Origin: Halorubrum sp. GN11_10-6_MGM
Lineage (GTDB): Archaea; Halobacteriota; Halobacteria; Halobacteriales; Haloferacaceae
Assembly: GCF_005435165.1 (NCBI RefSeq)
Contig: NZ_SGUC01000001.1
Span: forward strand, 62,001-126,000
Direction of reading: 5' to 3'
DNA: 64,000 bases
Shown here: positions 55,153 through 64,000 of the stretch, piece by piece
How positions within the stretch are numbered: the first letter of the stretch is position 1
Layout: every line of letters starts with the position of its first letter
The notes under the pieces: generated by a model
Seen by the model: the letters and a program-made list of their open reading frames with translations, nothing else
Told to the model about the DNA's origin: nothing
The model's database searches: none
Translations under genes and position numbers: made by a program

Positions 55153-56276
55153 GCGGCTTCGTCTTCTCGGAGAAGCCGATCGAGATCGCCTCGGGCGACG
55201 GGGTCCACGTGACCGACGCGAACGGCACCGAGTACCTCGATTTCGGCGCCAGCTACGCGTGTACGCCGGTCGGACACTGCCACCCCGAGGTCGTCGACGC
55301 CGCGACGAGCCAGCTGGAGGAGCTGGTGTACGTCCAAGCGTCGTACCCGCACGCGGCGCGGACGGCGCTGTACGAGCGGCTGGCCGAGGTCGCGCCCGTC
55401 GACGTCGACAACGTCTGGCTCTGTAACTCCGGCACCGAGGCGAACGAGGCGGCGCTGAAGTTCGCCCGGCACGCGACCGGACGCGAGAAGATCGTCGCGA
55501 CCACGCAAGGGTTCCACGGCCGGACGATGGGCGCGCTCGCGACGACGTGGAAGGAGAAGTACAAGCAGGGGTTCGGCCCGCTCGCGGGCGGCGTGGAGTT
55601 CGTCGAGTACGGCGACGCCGACGCGATGCGCGAGGCCGTCGACGAGGACACCGCCGCGGTCATCCTAGAGCCCCTCCAGGGCGAGGGCGGGATCAACCCC
55701 GTCTCGACCGAGTACCTCCAAGCCGTCCGCGTCGCGACGGCGACCTCGGGCGCCGCGATGATCCTCGACGAGATCCAGACCGGACTCGGCCGCACCGGCT
55801 CGATGTGGGCGGCCGACCGCCACGACGTGGTCCCGGACGTCCTCACGACCGCGAAGGGGCTCGGGAGCGGACTCCCGATCGGCGCGACGCTGTGTCGCGA
55901 CTGGATCGCCGAGGACGCCGGGGACCACGGCTCGACGTTCTCCGGCGGGCCGGTCGTCTCCGCGGCCGCGGGCGCCACGCTCGACGTGATCGAGCGCGAG
56001 GAGCTCCCCGCGCACGCCGAGGAGATGGGCGCATACCTGCGCGGCGAGCTCCGCGACCGCCTCGGCGACGACGTCCGCGACGTGCGCGGCGACGGGCTGA
56101 TGGTCGGAATCGAGGTCCGTCGCGGCTCGAACCGCTTGCTCCGCGATCTCGCGATCGAACACCAGATCCTCGCGCTGCCGGCGGGCCGGACCGTGCTGCG
56201 GCTGCTCCCGCCGCTGACGATCGAGCGCGAACACGCCGACGCCGTCGTCGACGCGATCGAAGAGGTGATCGGCTGA
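55149..56276 (+). CDS. argD: LysW-ornithine aminotransferase
   Basis: A 375-residue class III PLP aminotransferase. The cofactor site includes NSGTEANEAALKFAR, ILDEIQTGLGRTG and TTAKGLGSGLPIGA (PLP lysine). It converts LysW-glutamate semialdehyde to LysW-ornithine. It overlaps argB by four bases and argE by one. Confidence 0.95.
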   Translation: MSGFVFSEKPIEIASGDGVHVTDANGTEYLDFGASYACTPVGHCHPEVVDAATSQLEELVYVQASYPHAARTALYERLAEVAPVDVDNVWLCNSGTEANEAALKFARHATGREKIVATTQGFHGRTMGALATTWKEKYKQGFGPLAGGVEFVEYGDADAMREAVDEDTAAVILEPLQGEGGINPVSTEYLQAVRVATATSGAAMILDEIQTGLGRTGSMWAADRHDVVPDVLTTAKGLGSGLPIGATLCRDWIAEDAGDHGSTFSGGPVVSAAAGATLDVIEREELPAHAEEMGAYLRGELRDRLGDDVRDVRGDGLMVGIEVRRGSNRLLRDLAIEHQILALPAGRTVLRLLPPLTIEREHADAVVDAIEEVIG

Positions 56277-57457
56277 TGGCGGCCGGAAAGGAGCGGGAGG
56301 CCGAGGGAGACGAGGCGTCCGACGGGGGGGCGGCCGGCGGCACCGACGTCGTCGCCGGCGGCGGCTACCCCGCGCCCTGCGACACCCCCGCCCGGAAGCT
56401 GCTGTACGACATGGTGTCGATCCCGTCGCCGTCGGGCGAGGAGGAGCGCGCGGCGGAGCGCCTCGTCGACTTCTTCGAGGCGAACGGCCGGGAAGCGTGG
56501 ATCGACGACGCGGGCAACGTCCGCGCGCCGGGGAACGACGCCGTGCTGCTCACCTCGCACATCGACACCGTGCCCGGCGACATCCCGGTCGAGGTACGGC
56601 CGGCGCCGGCGGAGGGGGAGCTCCCGGAGCCCTCGGACGTCCGCGTCGGCGAGCCGGGCGAGCCCGTGCTGTGGGGGCGCGGCGCGGTCGACGCGACGGG
56701 GCCGCTGGTCGCGATGGCGGTCGCGGCGGTGAAGACCGGGGTCTCCTTCGCAGGCGTCGTCCGCGAGGAGGTCGACTCCGGCGGCGCGCGCGCCCTCATC
56801 GACGACCGCGACGCGCCCGAGGCCGTGATCAACGGCGAGCCGTCGGGCTGGCAGGGGATCACGCTCGGCTACCGCGGCCTGCTGGAGGGGACCTACGTGA
56901 ACACGAGCGAGTCGGGCCACTCCTCGCGGCCGGAGCCGAACGCGATCCAGCACGCGATCGACTGGTGGCACGGCGTCGAGGAGGCGTTCACGCCGGACGA
57001 CGCCGAGACCGCCGTCTTCGACCAAGTGACGACGAAGCCGATCTCGGTCGACGGCGGGCTGAGCGACGACGGCCTCGCCGTGGAGGCGACGATGGAGGTC
57101 CAGCTCCGGGTCCCGCCCTCGCGCCCGGTCGACGAGGTCCACGAGCTCGCGGAGGCGGAGCTGTCGACCGGGTCGGTCCAGTGGGGCGAGCCGATGCCGC
57201 CCGTGATGGAGAGCCCACGGACCGACCTCGCTCGCGCGTTCCGCGTCGCGATCCGCGGCGCGGGCGGCGACGTGCGCCTGCTGCGGAAGACCGGCACGAG
57301 CGACATGAACCTCTTCGCGGCCGCGTGGGACTGCCCGATGGTCACCTACGGCCCCGGGAACTCCGACTTGGACCACGCGCCCGACGAGCGCCTCCCGCTG
57401 CCGGACCTCGACCGCGCGGTGACCGTGCTGACCGAGGTCTGTCGGGAGCGACTGTAG
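56276..57457 (+). CDS. argE: LysW-ornithine hydrolase
   Basis: A 393-residue M20-family metallopeptidase that frees ornithine from LysW. Zinc-ligand segments are LLTSHIDTVPG, WGRGAVDATGP and a REEVDSGG acidic pair; GTSDMNLFA is near the C-terminus. A ~35-residue disordered acidic N-terminal extension precedes the usual start, and an internal start nearer to 'CDTPARKLLYDM' cannot be excluded. ATG 56276 overlaps the argD stop. Confidence 0.92.
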   Translation: MAAGKEREAEGDEASDGGAAGGTDVVAGGGYPAPCDTPARKLLYDMVSIPSPSGEEERAAERLVDFFEANGREAWIDDAGNVRAPGNDAVLLTSHIDTVPGDIPVEVRPAPAEGELPEPSDVRVGEPGEPVLWGRGAVDATGPLVAMAVAAVKTGVSFAGVVREEVDSGGARALIDDRDAPEAVINGEPSGWQGITLGYRGLLEGTYVNTSESGHSSRPEPNAIQHAIDWWHGVEEAFTPDDAETAVFDQVTTKPISVDGGLSDDGLAVEATMEVQLRVPPSRPVDEVHELAEAELSTGSVQWGEPMPPVMESPRTDLARAFRVAIRGAGGDVRLLRKTGTSDMNLFAAAWDCPMVTYGPGNSDLDHAPDERLPLPDLDRAVTVLTEVCRERL

Positions 57458-57516
57458 CTCGCCGCGACTCCTCGCACCGACGCTTCGAACGACACGACAT
57501 CACTCCCAACTCAACG

Positions 57517-58416
57517 ATGCCACTCGCCACCGACGACTTCCTCGACATCGACGACGTGACGCCCGCCGAACTGGACGCCCTGCTCGACCGCGCCGCCGCG
57601 ATGAAGGCGGGCGAGACCGACCCCCGACTGGGCGACGCGACGCTCGGGATGATCTTCGAGAAGCCCTCGACGCGAACGCGCGTCTCCTTCGAGACGGGGA
57701 TGACGCGGCTCGGCGGGCACGCGATGTTCCTCGGTCCCGACGACATCCAGCTGGGCCACGGCGAGCCGCTGCGCGACACCGCGCGCGTCCTCGGCCGGTA
57801 CGTCGACGGCGTGATGGCGCGGCTGTTCGACCACGAGGACGTCGAGACGCTCGCCGAGTACGCCGACTGTCCCGTGATAAACGGGCTCACCGACGAGGCG
57901 CACCCCTGTCAGACGCTCGCCGACCTGCTCACGATCCGGGAGACGGTCGGCGAGGACGCGACGGTGGCGTGGGTCGGCGACGGCAACAACGTCGGGCAGT
58001 CGTTCGTCGTCGGCGCGGCGATGGCCGGCCTCGACGTGGAGGTCGCCACGCCCGCCGACTACGGGATGGACCCCGACGTGTTCGACCGCGCCGCGGCGTT
58101 CGGGCTGGACGTCGAGCCCACGACGGACCCCGCGGCCGCGGTCGACGGCGCCGACGTCGTCTACACCGACGTCTGGATCTCGATGGGTCAGGAGGACGTG
58201 CGCGGCGAGAAGCTCGCCGCCTTCGACGGGTTCCAGGTGAACGCCGACCTGCTCGCGGGCACCGACGCGAAGGTGATGCACTGCCTGCCCGCGCACCGCG
58301 GCGAGGAGGTCACCGACGACGTGCTCGAATCCGACCGCGCCCTCGTCTGGGATCAGGCGGAAAACCGGATGCACGCGCAGAACGCGCTGCTCGTCGAACT
58401 GCTCGGCGACGACTGA
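57517..58416 (+). CDS. argF: Ornithine carbamoyltransferase
   Basis: A 299-residue transferase making citrulline from ornithine and carbamoyl phosphate. FEKPSTRTRVSFE is the carbamoyl-phosphate site, DEAHPCQTLADL and MHCLPAHRGEEV are the ornithine-site motifs. It ends the arginine cluster, 59 bases after argE, and returns its product to ArgG. Confidence 0.96.
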   Translation: MPLATDDFLDIDDVTPAELDALLDRAAAMKAGETDPRLGDATLGMIFEKPSTRTRVSFETGMTRLGGHAMFLGPDDIQLGHGEPLRDTARVLGRYVDGVMARLFDHEDVETLAEYADCPVINGLTDEAHPCQTLADLLTIRETVGEDATVAWVGDGNNVGQSFVVGAAMAGLDVEVATPADYGMDPDVFDRAAAFGLDVEPTTDPAAAVDGADVVYTDVWISMGQEDVRGEKLAAFDGFQVNADLLAGTDAKVMHCLPAHRGEEVTDDVLESDRALVWDQAENRMHAQNALLVELLGDD

Positions 58417-58459
58417 GGCCGTCGAGGCGAAACGGGGGCCGACTCAGTACCGTCGCGAC

Positions 58460-58615
58460 CTACCGGCGGTCCGGCGGGTCGCGGTCGTCCATGAGGAAGA
58501 CGCTGTCCTGATTCGGGTCGAAGTAGACCTCCAGCGCGCGGAGCGCGCCGACGTACGCCGCGACCGCGGCGAACACGAACGAGATTGCGGCCGGAACGAC
58601 GAGACCGAGGACCAT
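58460..58615 (-). CDS. Small single-span membrane protein
   Basis: A 51-residue protein: MVLGLVVPAAISFVFAAVAA is a membrane segment, then RALEVYFDPNQDSVFLMDDR and an acidic/Pro tail. It is convergent with argF. A weak GTTTAGTG at about 58634-58641 fits a leaderless start; a strong TATA (CTATAAATAG) at 58674-58683 would give a 37-base leader. Confidence 0.6.
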   Translation of the reverse strand: MVLGLVVPAAISFVFAAVAAYVGALRALEVYFDPNQDSVFLMDDRDPPDRR

Positions 58616-58673
58616 GTCGGGGGCGGCTACGCACTAAACGCAGATAGGCCTGACCCAGTCCCGATGGACACCA

Positions 58674-58683
58674 CCTATAAATA
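58674..58683. promoter_or_regulatory. Strong symmetrical TATA element
   Basis: CTATAAATAG reads CTATTTATAG on the other strand, so it could fire either way. Leftward it would serve the small membrane protein; rightward it would transcribe into the palindromic repeat copy 2, where no gene is present. Confidence 0.5.
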
Positions 58684-58731
58684 GAACGCCGTGGCGCGCG
58701 CCTCCGAGGCCGCACCGCGGCCGAGGAGCGC

Positions 58732-58809
58732 CGCGCGAGGGAGTCGCTGGCGGTCGAGCGAAGCGAAGACCGCCAGCGACGAGGCTGGGGAGGCGTGAGG
58801 TGCGGTCGC
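58732..58809 (-). repeat. Dispersed palindromic repeat element, copy 2
   Basis: The inverse of the element at 33453-33523. The 35-bp block is at 58775-58809; next to it is a 12-bp perfect stem (TCGCTGGCGGTC at 58743-58754 with GACCGCCAGCGA at 58769-58780), then CGCGCGAGGGA. The stem is longer and of different sequence than in copy 1, while the flanks are conserved. Confidence 0.75.
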
Positions 58810-58891
58810 GTGCTGTGCGGGGCGGGACTCGAAGGGGCAGTCGCGAGGGGTCCTGTGTCGATCCCAGATCGATAAACGGAGCCGACCGGAT

Positions 58892-60124
58892 CTAGTTCCC
58901 GGTCCAGCGCAGTATCGCGAGCGTCCCCTCGAAGAGGGCGATCATGGTGAGCGTCACGATGATCGGCGCCATCCCGGTCGGGTCGGGGCTAAAGAGGAAG
59001 GCGATCCCGAGGAACGACCCCCAGAAGATCAGCCGCTTCGCCTCCAGCCACTGCCGGGTGACGAGGTTCATCATGATCGCGAGCATGATGAAAAGCGGGA
59101 TCTGGAACACGATCGCCATGAACGCGAGCATGATGACGATCAGGTTGAACGTCTCCGCGAGCCCGAAGGCGATCGTCGCGGCGTCGGCGGTGTAGGTGGT
59201 GAAGTACGAGAAGATCGCGGGCAACACGAGGAAGTGGGCGAACGCGATCCCGATCCCGCCGAGGATGAGGCTCGTCGGCACCGCCGCGAGGTAGTAGCGG
59301 CGCTCCGTCTGGTAGAGCCCCGGGCGCATGAACCGGTACGTCTCGTAGACGAACGCGGGGAGCCCCACCACGACGCCCGCGAGACCCGCAACCTTCAGCC
59401 GCGTGAGCGGGAGTTCGAGCGGGCCGTACAGCCGCGGCCGGTTCTCCATCGGCGCCGGGATGTGGTAGCTCCAGAAGTAGTTGATCAGCTCCGTCGACTC
59501 GGTGACGACGACGAGCGTCGCCAGCCCGCCGATGAGGAAGACGACCGCGAGCCGGCGCATCATCTCCTCGATGTGCGCGGCCAGCGGCATCTCCTCGTCC
59601 GTCTCCGGCCCCTCGATCCCCTCGAACGACTCGTCGTCGGCGAACGGGTCGTCCTCGACTGCGGTCGCCTCGCCGTCGGCCGGCGTCGGGGCCTCGGCGG
59701 TCGACGCGTCCGCGGCCGTCGCCGGGGTACCGCCGTCGCCGGCCGCCTCGTCGGCGTCCGTCTCGTCGGGGTCCGCGGCCGCAACGTCGTCCGCGGCTTC
59801 GGCGTCGCCAGCGTCCTCGTCGGACTCGGAATCGGCAAGCGCGTCAGATCGGTTCGCGTCCTCGGCCTCGACGACCTCGTCCGGGTCCGAGAGCGCGTCC
59901 CACGACTCGTCCGCGGAGTTCTCGTCGTCGGAGGGGTCGGCGTCGCTCGCGGCGGGCTCGACCTCGGATTCGACCTCGGGAGTCACCTCGGACTCGACGC
60001 TCTCGGACTCCTCGTCGGTCTCGGACTCCTCGCCGACAGTGCCGTCGCTCGCGGGTTCACCCTCGTCGGTCGACCCGTCAGCGGCGGCCGAGTCGTCGTC
60101 GCGCGACCGGTCCGAGTCGTCCAT
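58892..60124 (-). CDS. tatC: Twin-arginine translocase subunit TatC (single)
   Basis: A 410-residue protein. The first ~175 residues are an extremely acidic Asp/Glu/Ser/Ala-rich cytoplasmic extension; the rest is a six-helix TatC (PLAAHIEEMMRRLAVVFLIG, FVYETYRFMRPGLYQTERRY, FAHFLVLPAIFSYF, SPDPTGMAPIIVT). TatC recognises the RR signal peptides of folded exported proteins, the main export route in haloarchaea. It is divergent from the double TatC gene and shares a 16-bp identical core promoter with it in inverted orientation. Confidence 0.93.
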   Translation of the reverse strand: MDDSDRSRDDDSAAADGSTDEGEPASDGTVGEESETDEESESVESEVTPEVESEVEPAASDADPSDDENSADESWDALSDPDEVVEAEDANRSDALADSESDEDAGDAEAADDVAAADPDETDADEAAGDGGTPATAADASTAEAPTPADGEATAVEDDPFADDESFEGIEGPETDEEMPLAAHIEEMMRRLAVVFLIGGLATLVVVTESTELINYFWSYHIPAPMENRPRLYGPLELPLTRLKVAGLAGVVVGLPAFVYETYRFMRPGLYQTERRYYLAAVPTSLILGGIGIAFAHFLVLPAIFSYFTTYTADAATIAFGLAETFNLIVIMLAFMAIVFQIPLFIMLAIMMNLVTRQWLEAKRLIFWGSFLGIAFLFSPDPTGMAPIIVTLTMIALFEGTLAILRWTGN

Positions 60125-60148
60125 TCAGTTTCCCTACGCGACCGGGCG

Positions 60149-60289
60149 GTTATCAACCTTTTCGGATGGCCGCGTCGCTCGACGGCGGAGGCGAGGCGCG
60201 CGGCGGTCGGGGAGATCCGGACGACTCGGTTGCTCTCGACGACCCGGGACTCGGCGACCGGAGCGCCCGCGGTCGAAAAGGTTGATAAC
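60149..60289. promoter_or_regulatory. Inverted pair of identical core promoters between the tatC genes
   Basis: CGAAAAGGTTGATAAC occurs at 60274-60289 on the plus strand and, inverted, at 60149-60164. Each ends 23-25 bases before the ATG of its gene (60312 rightward, 60124 leftward), where BRE and TATA should be. The 109 bases between the copies show no gene. Confidence 0.7.
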
Positions 60290-60311
60290 GGCGACGGCCC
60301 TCGCTCACCGT

Positions 60312-62540
60312 ATGGCGAGCGCCCTCGACGAGGACACCCAACAGTCGATCGCGGAGGGCCAGGAGGCGGCGAAGGCGTTCCTTCGGTCGATCCAGAAGGA
60401 CCTCCAGAAGGTGTTCGTCGTCTTCCTCATCGGGTTCCTCGGGACGTTCTGGGCGCTCCGCGTGTACATCTGGGACCGGCTCCGAGCGGTGACCGAGTCC
60501 AACATGAGCGCCGCGGTCGCCGAGGAGGCGGACATCATCGCGACGACGCCGTTCGAGGTGATCCTCCTCCAGGCGAAGATCGGGTTGATCGTGGGCGCGA
60601 TCACCGCGATCCCACCGCTGATCTACGTCACCCGCGACGAGCTCCGCGCCCGCGGCATGTGGCCGCGGTCGCCGATCGCCCGGTGGAAACTCGCGCTGCT
60701 CGGCCTGCTCGCCGCCGGCCTCTTCTCCGCCGGCGTCGCCTACGGCGTGTTGGCCTTCTTCCCGCTGATGTTCGGCTTCCTCGCGGAGTTCGGGCTCGAA
60801 GCCGACATCCAGCCCACCTACGGGATCGTGATGTGGACGGAGTTCATCGTCTTCCTCTCGCTCTCCTTCGGGCTCGCCGGGCAGATGCCGATGGTGATCA
60901 CCGGGCTCTCGTACGCCGAGATCGTCCCGTACGAGACGTTCCGGGACAAGTGGCGCTACGCGGTCGTGGCCATCTTCGTCTTCGGCGCCGTCTTCTCCCC
61001 GCCGGACCCGTTCACCCAGCTCCTGTGGGCGTTCCCGCTGGTCGCGCTGTACGGCTTCAGCCTCTACCTCGCGAAGCTCGTCGTCACGGCCAAGCGGAGC
61101 TCCGACCGCATCGACGTGCTCGGCGCGGTGCGGAACCACTGGAACGTCGTCGGCGGCGCGACCGTCCTCGGCGGCGCGCTCGTGTACGGCTTCTACGAGT
61201 ACGGCGGCCGAACTGCGCTCAACGACCTCCTCCGGCTCGCGGGGAGCACTCGGCGCTTCCTCGAACCCGGCGCCGGGCTCGGCGTCGACCCCGCGACCGC
61301 GCTCGCGGTGTACGCCGCCGGGTGGGCGCTCGCGTTCGCCGCCGTCGCGACGCTGTGGGCGGTGTACACCGACCTCGACACGGCGAGCGCGGGCTACCAG
61401 TACGGCGACCCGACCGCCATCGACGTGAGCGAGCTCGACGCCGCGGGCGTGCGCGCGGCGCCCGACGACGCGTTCGCCGAGATGGAGGAGGGGGAGTCGC
61501 TCGCGCTCGCGCAGGCCGCGATGGACGACGACGACCCGGAGAAGGCGCAGGCGATCCTCGACCGCTACGACGAGGCGAACGAGGGGAGCGACGAGGAGAC
61601 GGACGAGGGCGCCGACGCGAGCGGCGGCGGCGCCGGCTCCGGAGGCGGGGGCGGCGGTGGCGAGGGCGGCCTCGTCGGCTCCGTCCAGAACCGGACCTCG
61701 CGGGCGAGTTCGACGTTCCTCGCCGAACTGACCGACGGCGACGAGGAGGGCGCCGAGGACGACATCGGCGGCTACTACAAGGACCTCAAGTTCATCTTCG
61801 ACTCGCTGCGCACGCGGTCGTTCCGGATCGTCGCGGTGTTCGGCGTCGTGATGGCGGCCGCGTTCACGTGGCTGTACCTCGGCGGCCTCGGCACCGTCCG
61901 CGGCGACCTCGAACGGCGCGTGCCCGCGGAAATCGAGGGCGGGATCAACATCATCACGCTCCACCCGGTCGAGGCGCTGATCTTCATGGTGAAGTTCTCG
62001 GTGCTGCTCGGGATCTTCGCCGCGCTCCCCGTGGTCCTCTACTACGCGTGGCCCGCGCTCCGCGAGCGCGGCTTCGTCGCCGGGCGGATCTATCAGGTGT
62101 ACCTGTGGGCGGGCGCGCTCGGCGCCGGCATGATCGGCGGCTTCGCGCTCGGCTACGCCTACATCGCGCCCGGCATCATCGGCTGGCTCGTCACCGACGC
62201 GCGCCTCGCCGACATGGTGATCACGTATCAGGTGAGCGACTTCCTCTGGCTCGTCATCTACACGACGATCGGGATCGGCTTCCTCGCCGACATCCCGATC
62301 GCGATGGTGCTGTTGAACAACGCGGGCGTCCCCTACCGCGTGTTCCGCGAGCGCTGGCGCGAGGTGACGATCGGGATCATGCTGATCGCCGCCGTGTTCA
62401 CGCCCGCCGACGTGATCACGATGTTCCTCGCGACGATCCCGCTGATGCTGGCGTACGGGCTCGGGATCGGCGTCCTCTTCGTCGTCACCCTCGGCGGCCG
62501 GCGAGACCTCTCGCCGCCCGCGGAGTTCGTGACGCGCTGA
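60312..62540 (+). CDS. Double TatC fusion (TatCt)
   Basis: A 742-residue protein with two TatC domains, about 30-265 (RSIQKDLQKVFVVFLIGFLG, YVTRDELRARGMWPRS, FSPPDPFTQLLWA) and about 500-740 (DLKFIFDSLRTRSFRIVAVF, YYAWPALRERGFVAGR, FTPADVITMFLAT). Two extra membrane segments and a Gly/Asp/Glu-rich linker join them. This fused form is a haloarchaeal speciality and is essential in tested species. ATG 60312 gives the MASALDEDTQQSIAEGQ start. Confidence 0.93.
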   Translation: MASALDEDTQQSIAEGQEAAKAFLRSIQKDLQKVFVVFLIGFLGTFWALRVYIWDRLRAVTESNMSAAVAEEADIIATTPFEVILLQAKIGLIVGAITAIPPLIYVTRDELRARGMWPRSPIARWKLALLGLLAAGLFSAGVAYGVLAFFPLMFGFLAEFGLEADIQPTYGIVMWTEFIVFLSLSFGLAGQMPMVITGLSYAEIVPYETFRDKWRYAVVAIFVFGAVFSPPDPFTQLLWAFPLVALYGFSLYLAKLVVTAKRSSDRIDVLGAVRNHWNVVGGATVLGGALVYGFYEYGGRTALNDLLRLAGSTRRFLEPGAGLGVDPATALAVYAAGWALAFAAVATLWAVYTDLDTASAGYQYGDPTAIDVSELDAAGVRAAPDDAFAEMEEGESLALAQAAMDDDDPEKAQAILDRYDEANEGSDEETDEGADASGGGAGSGGGGGGGEGGLVGSVQNRTSRASSTFLAELTDGDEEGAEDDIGGYYKDLKFIFDSLRTRSFRIVAVFGVVMAAAFTWLYLGGLGTVRGDLERRVPAEIEGGINIITLHPVEALIFMVKFSVLLGIFAALPVVLYYAWPALRERGFVAGRIYQVYLWAGALGAGMIGGFALGYAYIAPGIIGWLVTDARLADMVITYQVSDFLWLVIYTTIGIGFLADIPIAMVLLNNAGVPYRVFRERWREVTIGIMLIAAVFTPADVITMFLATIPLMLAYGLGIGVLFVVTLGGRRDLSPPAEFVTR

Positions 62541-62637
62541 GCCGCCCGGCGTCGCACGGCCGGTCTCGGTGACGCGCGGCCCCCCACCCCCGCGACCGAC
62601 GACTATTCCCGCGCGCGCCCGCAATGGCGGAGTAGAA

Positions 62638-64000
62638 ATGAGCAAGGACTACATCGAGGTCCGCGGCGCCGAGGAACACAACCTCAAGGACCTCGACGTC
62701 CGGATTCCGCGCGAGGAGTTCACCGTCGTCACCGGGCTCTCCGGCTCGGGCAAGTCGTCGCTCGCGTTCGACACCGTCTACGCCGAGGGGCAGCGCCGCT
62801 ACATCGAGTCGCTGTCGGCGTACGCCCGCAACTTCCTCGGGCAGATGGACAAACCGCAGGTGGAGTCCGTCGAGGGGCTCTCGCCGGCGATCTCCATCGA
62901 CCAGAAGAACGCCGCGAACAACCCCCGATCGACGGTGGGGACCGTCACGGAGCTCCACGACTACCTCCGGCTGCTGTACGCCCGGATCGGCACCCAGTAC
63001 GACCCGGTCACCGGCGAGGAGGTCGGCGAGCAGTCCGCACAGGACATGGTGAAACAGATCCTCGACCTCCCGGAGGACACCCGCGCGAAGATCGCCGCCC
63101 CGGTCGTCCGCGACCAGAAAGGCGCCTTCGAGGAGCTGTTCGAGGAGCTGGTCTCGGACGGGTACAGCCGCGTCGAGGTCGACGGCGAGCCGGTCGATCT
63201 GACCCTCGACGACCCGGACCTCGACGAGAACTACGACCACACGATCGACGTGGTCGTCGACCGCGTCACCGTCTCGCCCGACGCGCGCTCGCGGATCACC
63301 GACTCCGTCGAGACCGCGCTGGAGGAGGCCGGCGGCGTCCTCAAGCTGATCGTCCCCGACCCGCCGGCGGACGTGCCGTTCGCGTCGAACGCGCGCTCGA
63401 CGGGGTCGCTCGCGGCCGACGCCGACGGCGACGACCGCCTCGTCGTCGAGTTCTCCGAGGAGCTCGGCAACCCCAACTCCGCCGTCCAGTTCTCCGCGAT
63501 CGAGACGCGCTCGTTCTCCTTCAACAGCCCCTACGGCGCCTGTCCCGAGTGCGAGGGGATCGGCTCGACGAAGGAGGTCGACGAGGAGCTCGTGGTCGAG
63601 GACCCCTCGAAGCCGCTGAAACACGTGTTCGAGCCGTGGAGCTACGACCGCACCTACTACTCGCGCCAGCTCGACAACGTCGCAGACCACTTCGGCGTCG
63701 ACCTCGACGCGCCGTTCGAGGAGCTCGACGAGGAGATCCGCCGGCAGTTCCTCTACGGCACCGACGAGATGGTCCACTTCGAGTGGACGACGAAGAACGG
63801 CACCCGCGAGAAGACCGAGCGGTTCGAGGGGGTCATCCCGAACCTAGAGCGTCGCCACGTCGAGACCGACTCCGAGCGCGCCCGCGACCACATCGAGGAG
63901 TACATGGCCGTGACGACCTGCCCCGAGTGCGAGGGCACCCGCCTGAAAGAGCAGTCGCGGCACGTCCTCGTCGCGGGCACGTCGATCACGGACGTGAACG
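62638..64000 (+). CDS. uvrA: Excinuclease ABC subunit A, N-terminal part
   Basis: The first ~454 residues of UvrA, running off the right edge. The damage-sensing ATPase of nucleotide excision repair: [20 protein letters not shown], Walker [35 protein letters not shown] and a zinc half-site CPECEG twice (at about 302 and 426). An acidic insert near 255-270 ([14 protein letters not shown]) is typical for halophiles. GACTATTCC about 27 bases before ATG 62638 may be its promoter. It works with UvrB encoded at 30514-32568. Confidence 0.96.
   Translation, partial: MSKDYIEVRGAEEHNLKDLDVRIPREEFTVVTGLSGSGKSSLAFDTVYAEGQRRYIESLSAYARNFLGQMDKPQVESVEGLSPAISIDQKNAANNPRSTVGTVTELHDYLRLLYARIGTQYDPVTGEEVGEQSAQDMVKQILDLPEDTRAKIAAPVVRDQKGAFEELFEELVSDGYSRVEVDGEPVDLTLDDPDLDENYDHTIDVVVDRVTVSPDARSRITDSVETALEEAGGVLKLIVPDPPADVPFASNARSTGSLAADADGDDRLVVEFSEELGNPNSAVQFSAIETRSFSFNSPYGACPECEGIGSTKEVDEELVVEDPSKPLKHVFEPWSYDRTYYSRQLDNVADHFGVDLDAPFEELDEEIRRQFLYGTDEMVHFEWTTKNGTREKTERFEGVIPNLERRHVETDSERARDHIEEYMAVTTCPECEGTRLKEQSRHVLVAGTSITDVN

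Noticed and set aside
59234-62572. Open 1112-codon frame on the plus strand
   Set aside because: Out-of-frame shadow across tatC and the double TatC gene; extremely Arg-rich and without domains.

Overview
This window is about 64 kb of a high-GC (by eye 65-70%) haloarchaeal chromosome, most like Halorubrum in gene content (an inference). The proteins are very acidic. Archaeal core machinery is present (MCM, Orc1/Cdc6, RadA, TBP, TatC). Many genes have a TATA-like element centred 25-30 bases before the start codon, the usual sign of leaderless haloarchaeal transcripts. One intact tRNA is present. I saw no rRNA, CRISPR array, transposase or integrase.

Layout. 1-7.3 kb: the start of a Ski2/Hel308-type helicase, a TRAM protein, mcm, then four uncharacterised genes and a small MinD-like ATPase in tight same-strand order, a degenerate M48-like membrane protein and a HalOD1 protein. 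7.4-11 kb: pheS-pheT and a small zinc-finger gene. 11-16.2 kb: a sugar-acid block matching the semi-phosphorylative Entner-Doudoroff route (KDPG aldolase, sugar-acid dehydratase, SDR, KDG kinase, Gfo/Idh oxidoreductase). 16.2-16.8 kb: an AT-richer scar-like stretch beside tRNA-Arg(CCG). 17-26 kb: PAS histidine kinase, rimI, pepF, an unknown gene, an M29 aminopeptidase, an O-acetylhomoserine sulfhydrylase-like enzyme and an SPFH protein.

26-29.2 kb holds a class I ribonucleotide reductase pair (nrdB-nrdA) of clearly lower GC. It is bracketed by a 23-bp direct repeat (22/23 identical) that coincides with the 3' end of the neighbouring membrane-protein gene, which looks like the scar of an insertion. 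29.2-43.8 kb: a lipoprotein, uvrB, small membrane proteins, hisG, a GIY-YIG protein, a small zinc protein, larB, a tiny histone-fold protein, rpiA, an Orc1/Cdc6 protein, tRNA G10 methyltransferase, tbp, an XPD-like helicase and an ACT-domain regulator. 44-48.7 kb: radA, an ammonium transporter fused to a P-II domain, and hemL. 49-58.4 kb: a complete arginine cluster using the LysW carrier route (argG, argH, lysW, argX, argC, argB, argD, argE, argF); the LysW here has no cysteine. 58.4-64 kb: a small membrane protein, divergent tatC genes (single and double TatC) and the start of uvrA.

The most unusual signals are the direct repeats around nrdBA, two AT-rich codon tracts in mcm exactly at the Walker A and Walker B sites (probable intein footprints), the mcm-linked cluster with a MinD-like ATPase, a cysteine-free LysW, an inverted pair of identical core promoters between the tatC genes, a dispersed palindromic element present twice, short leader ORFs overlapping the starts of kdgK and amt, and a candidate structured small RNA with its own promoter and terminator-like end just upstream of argG.
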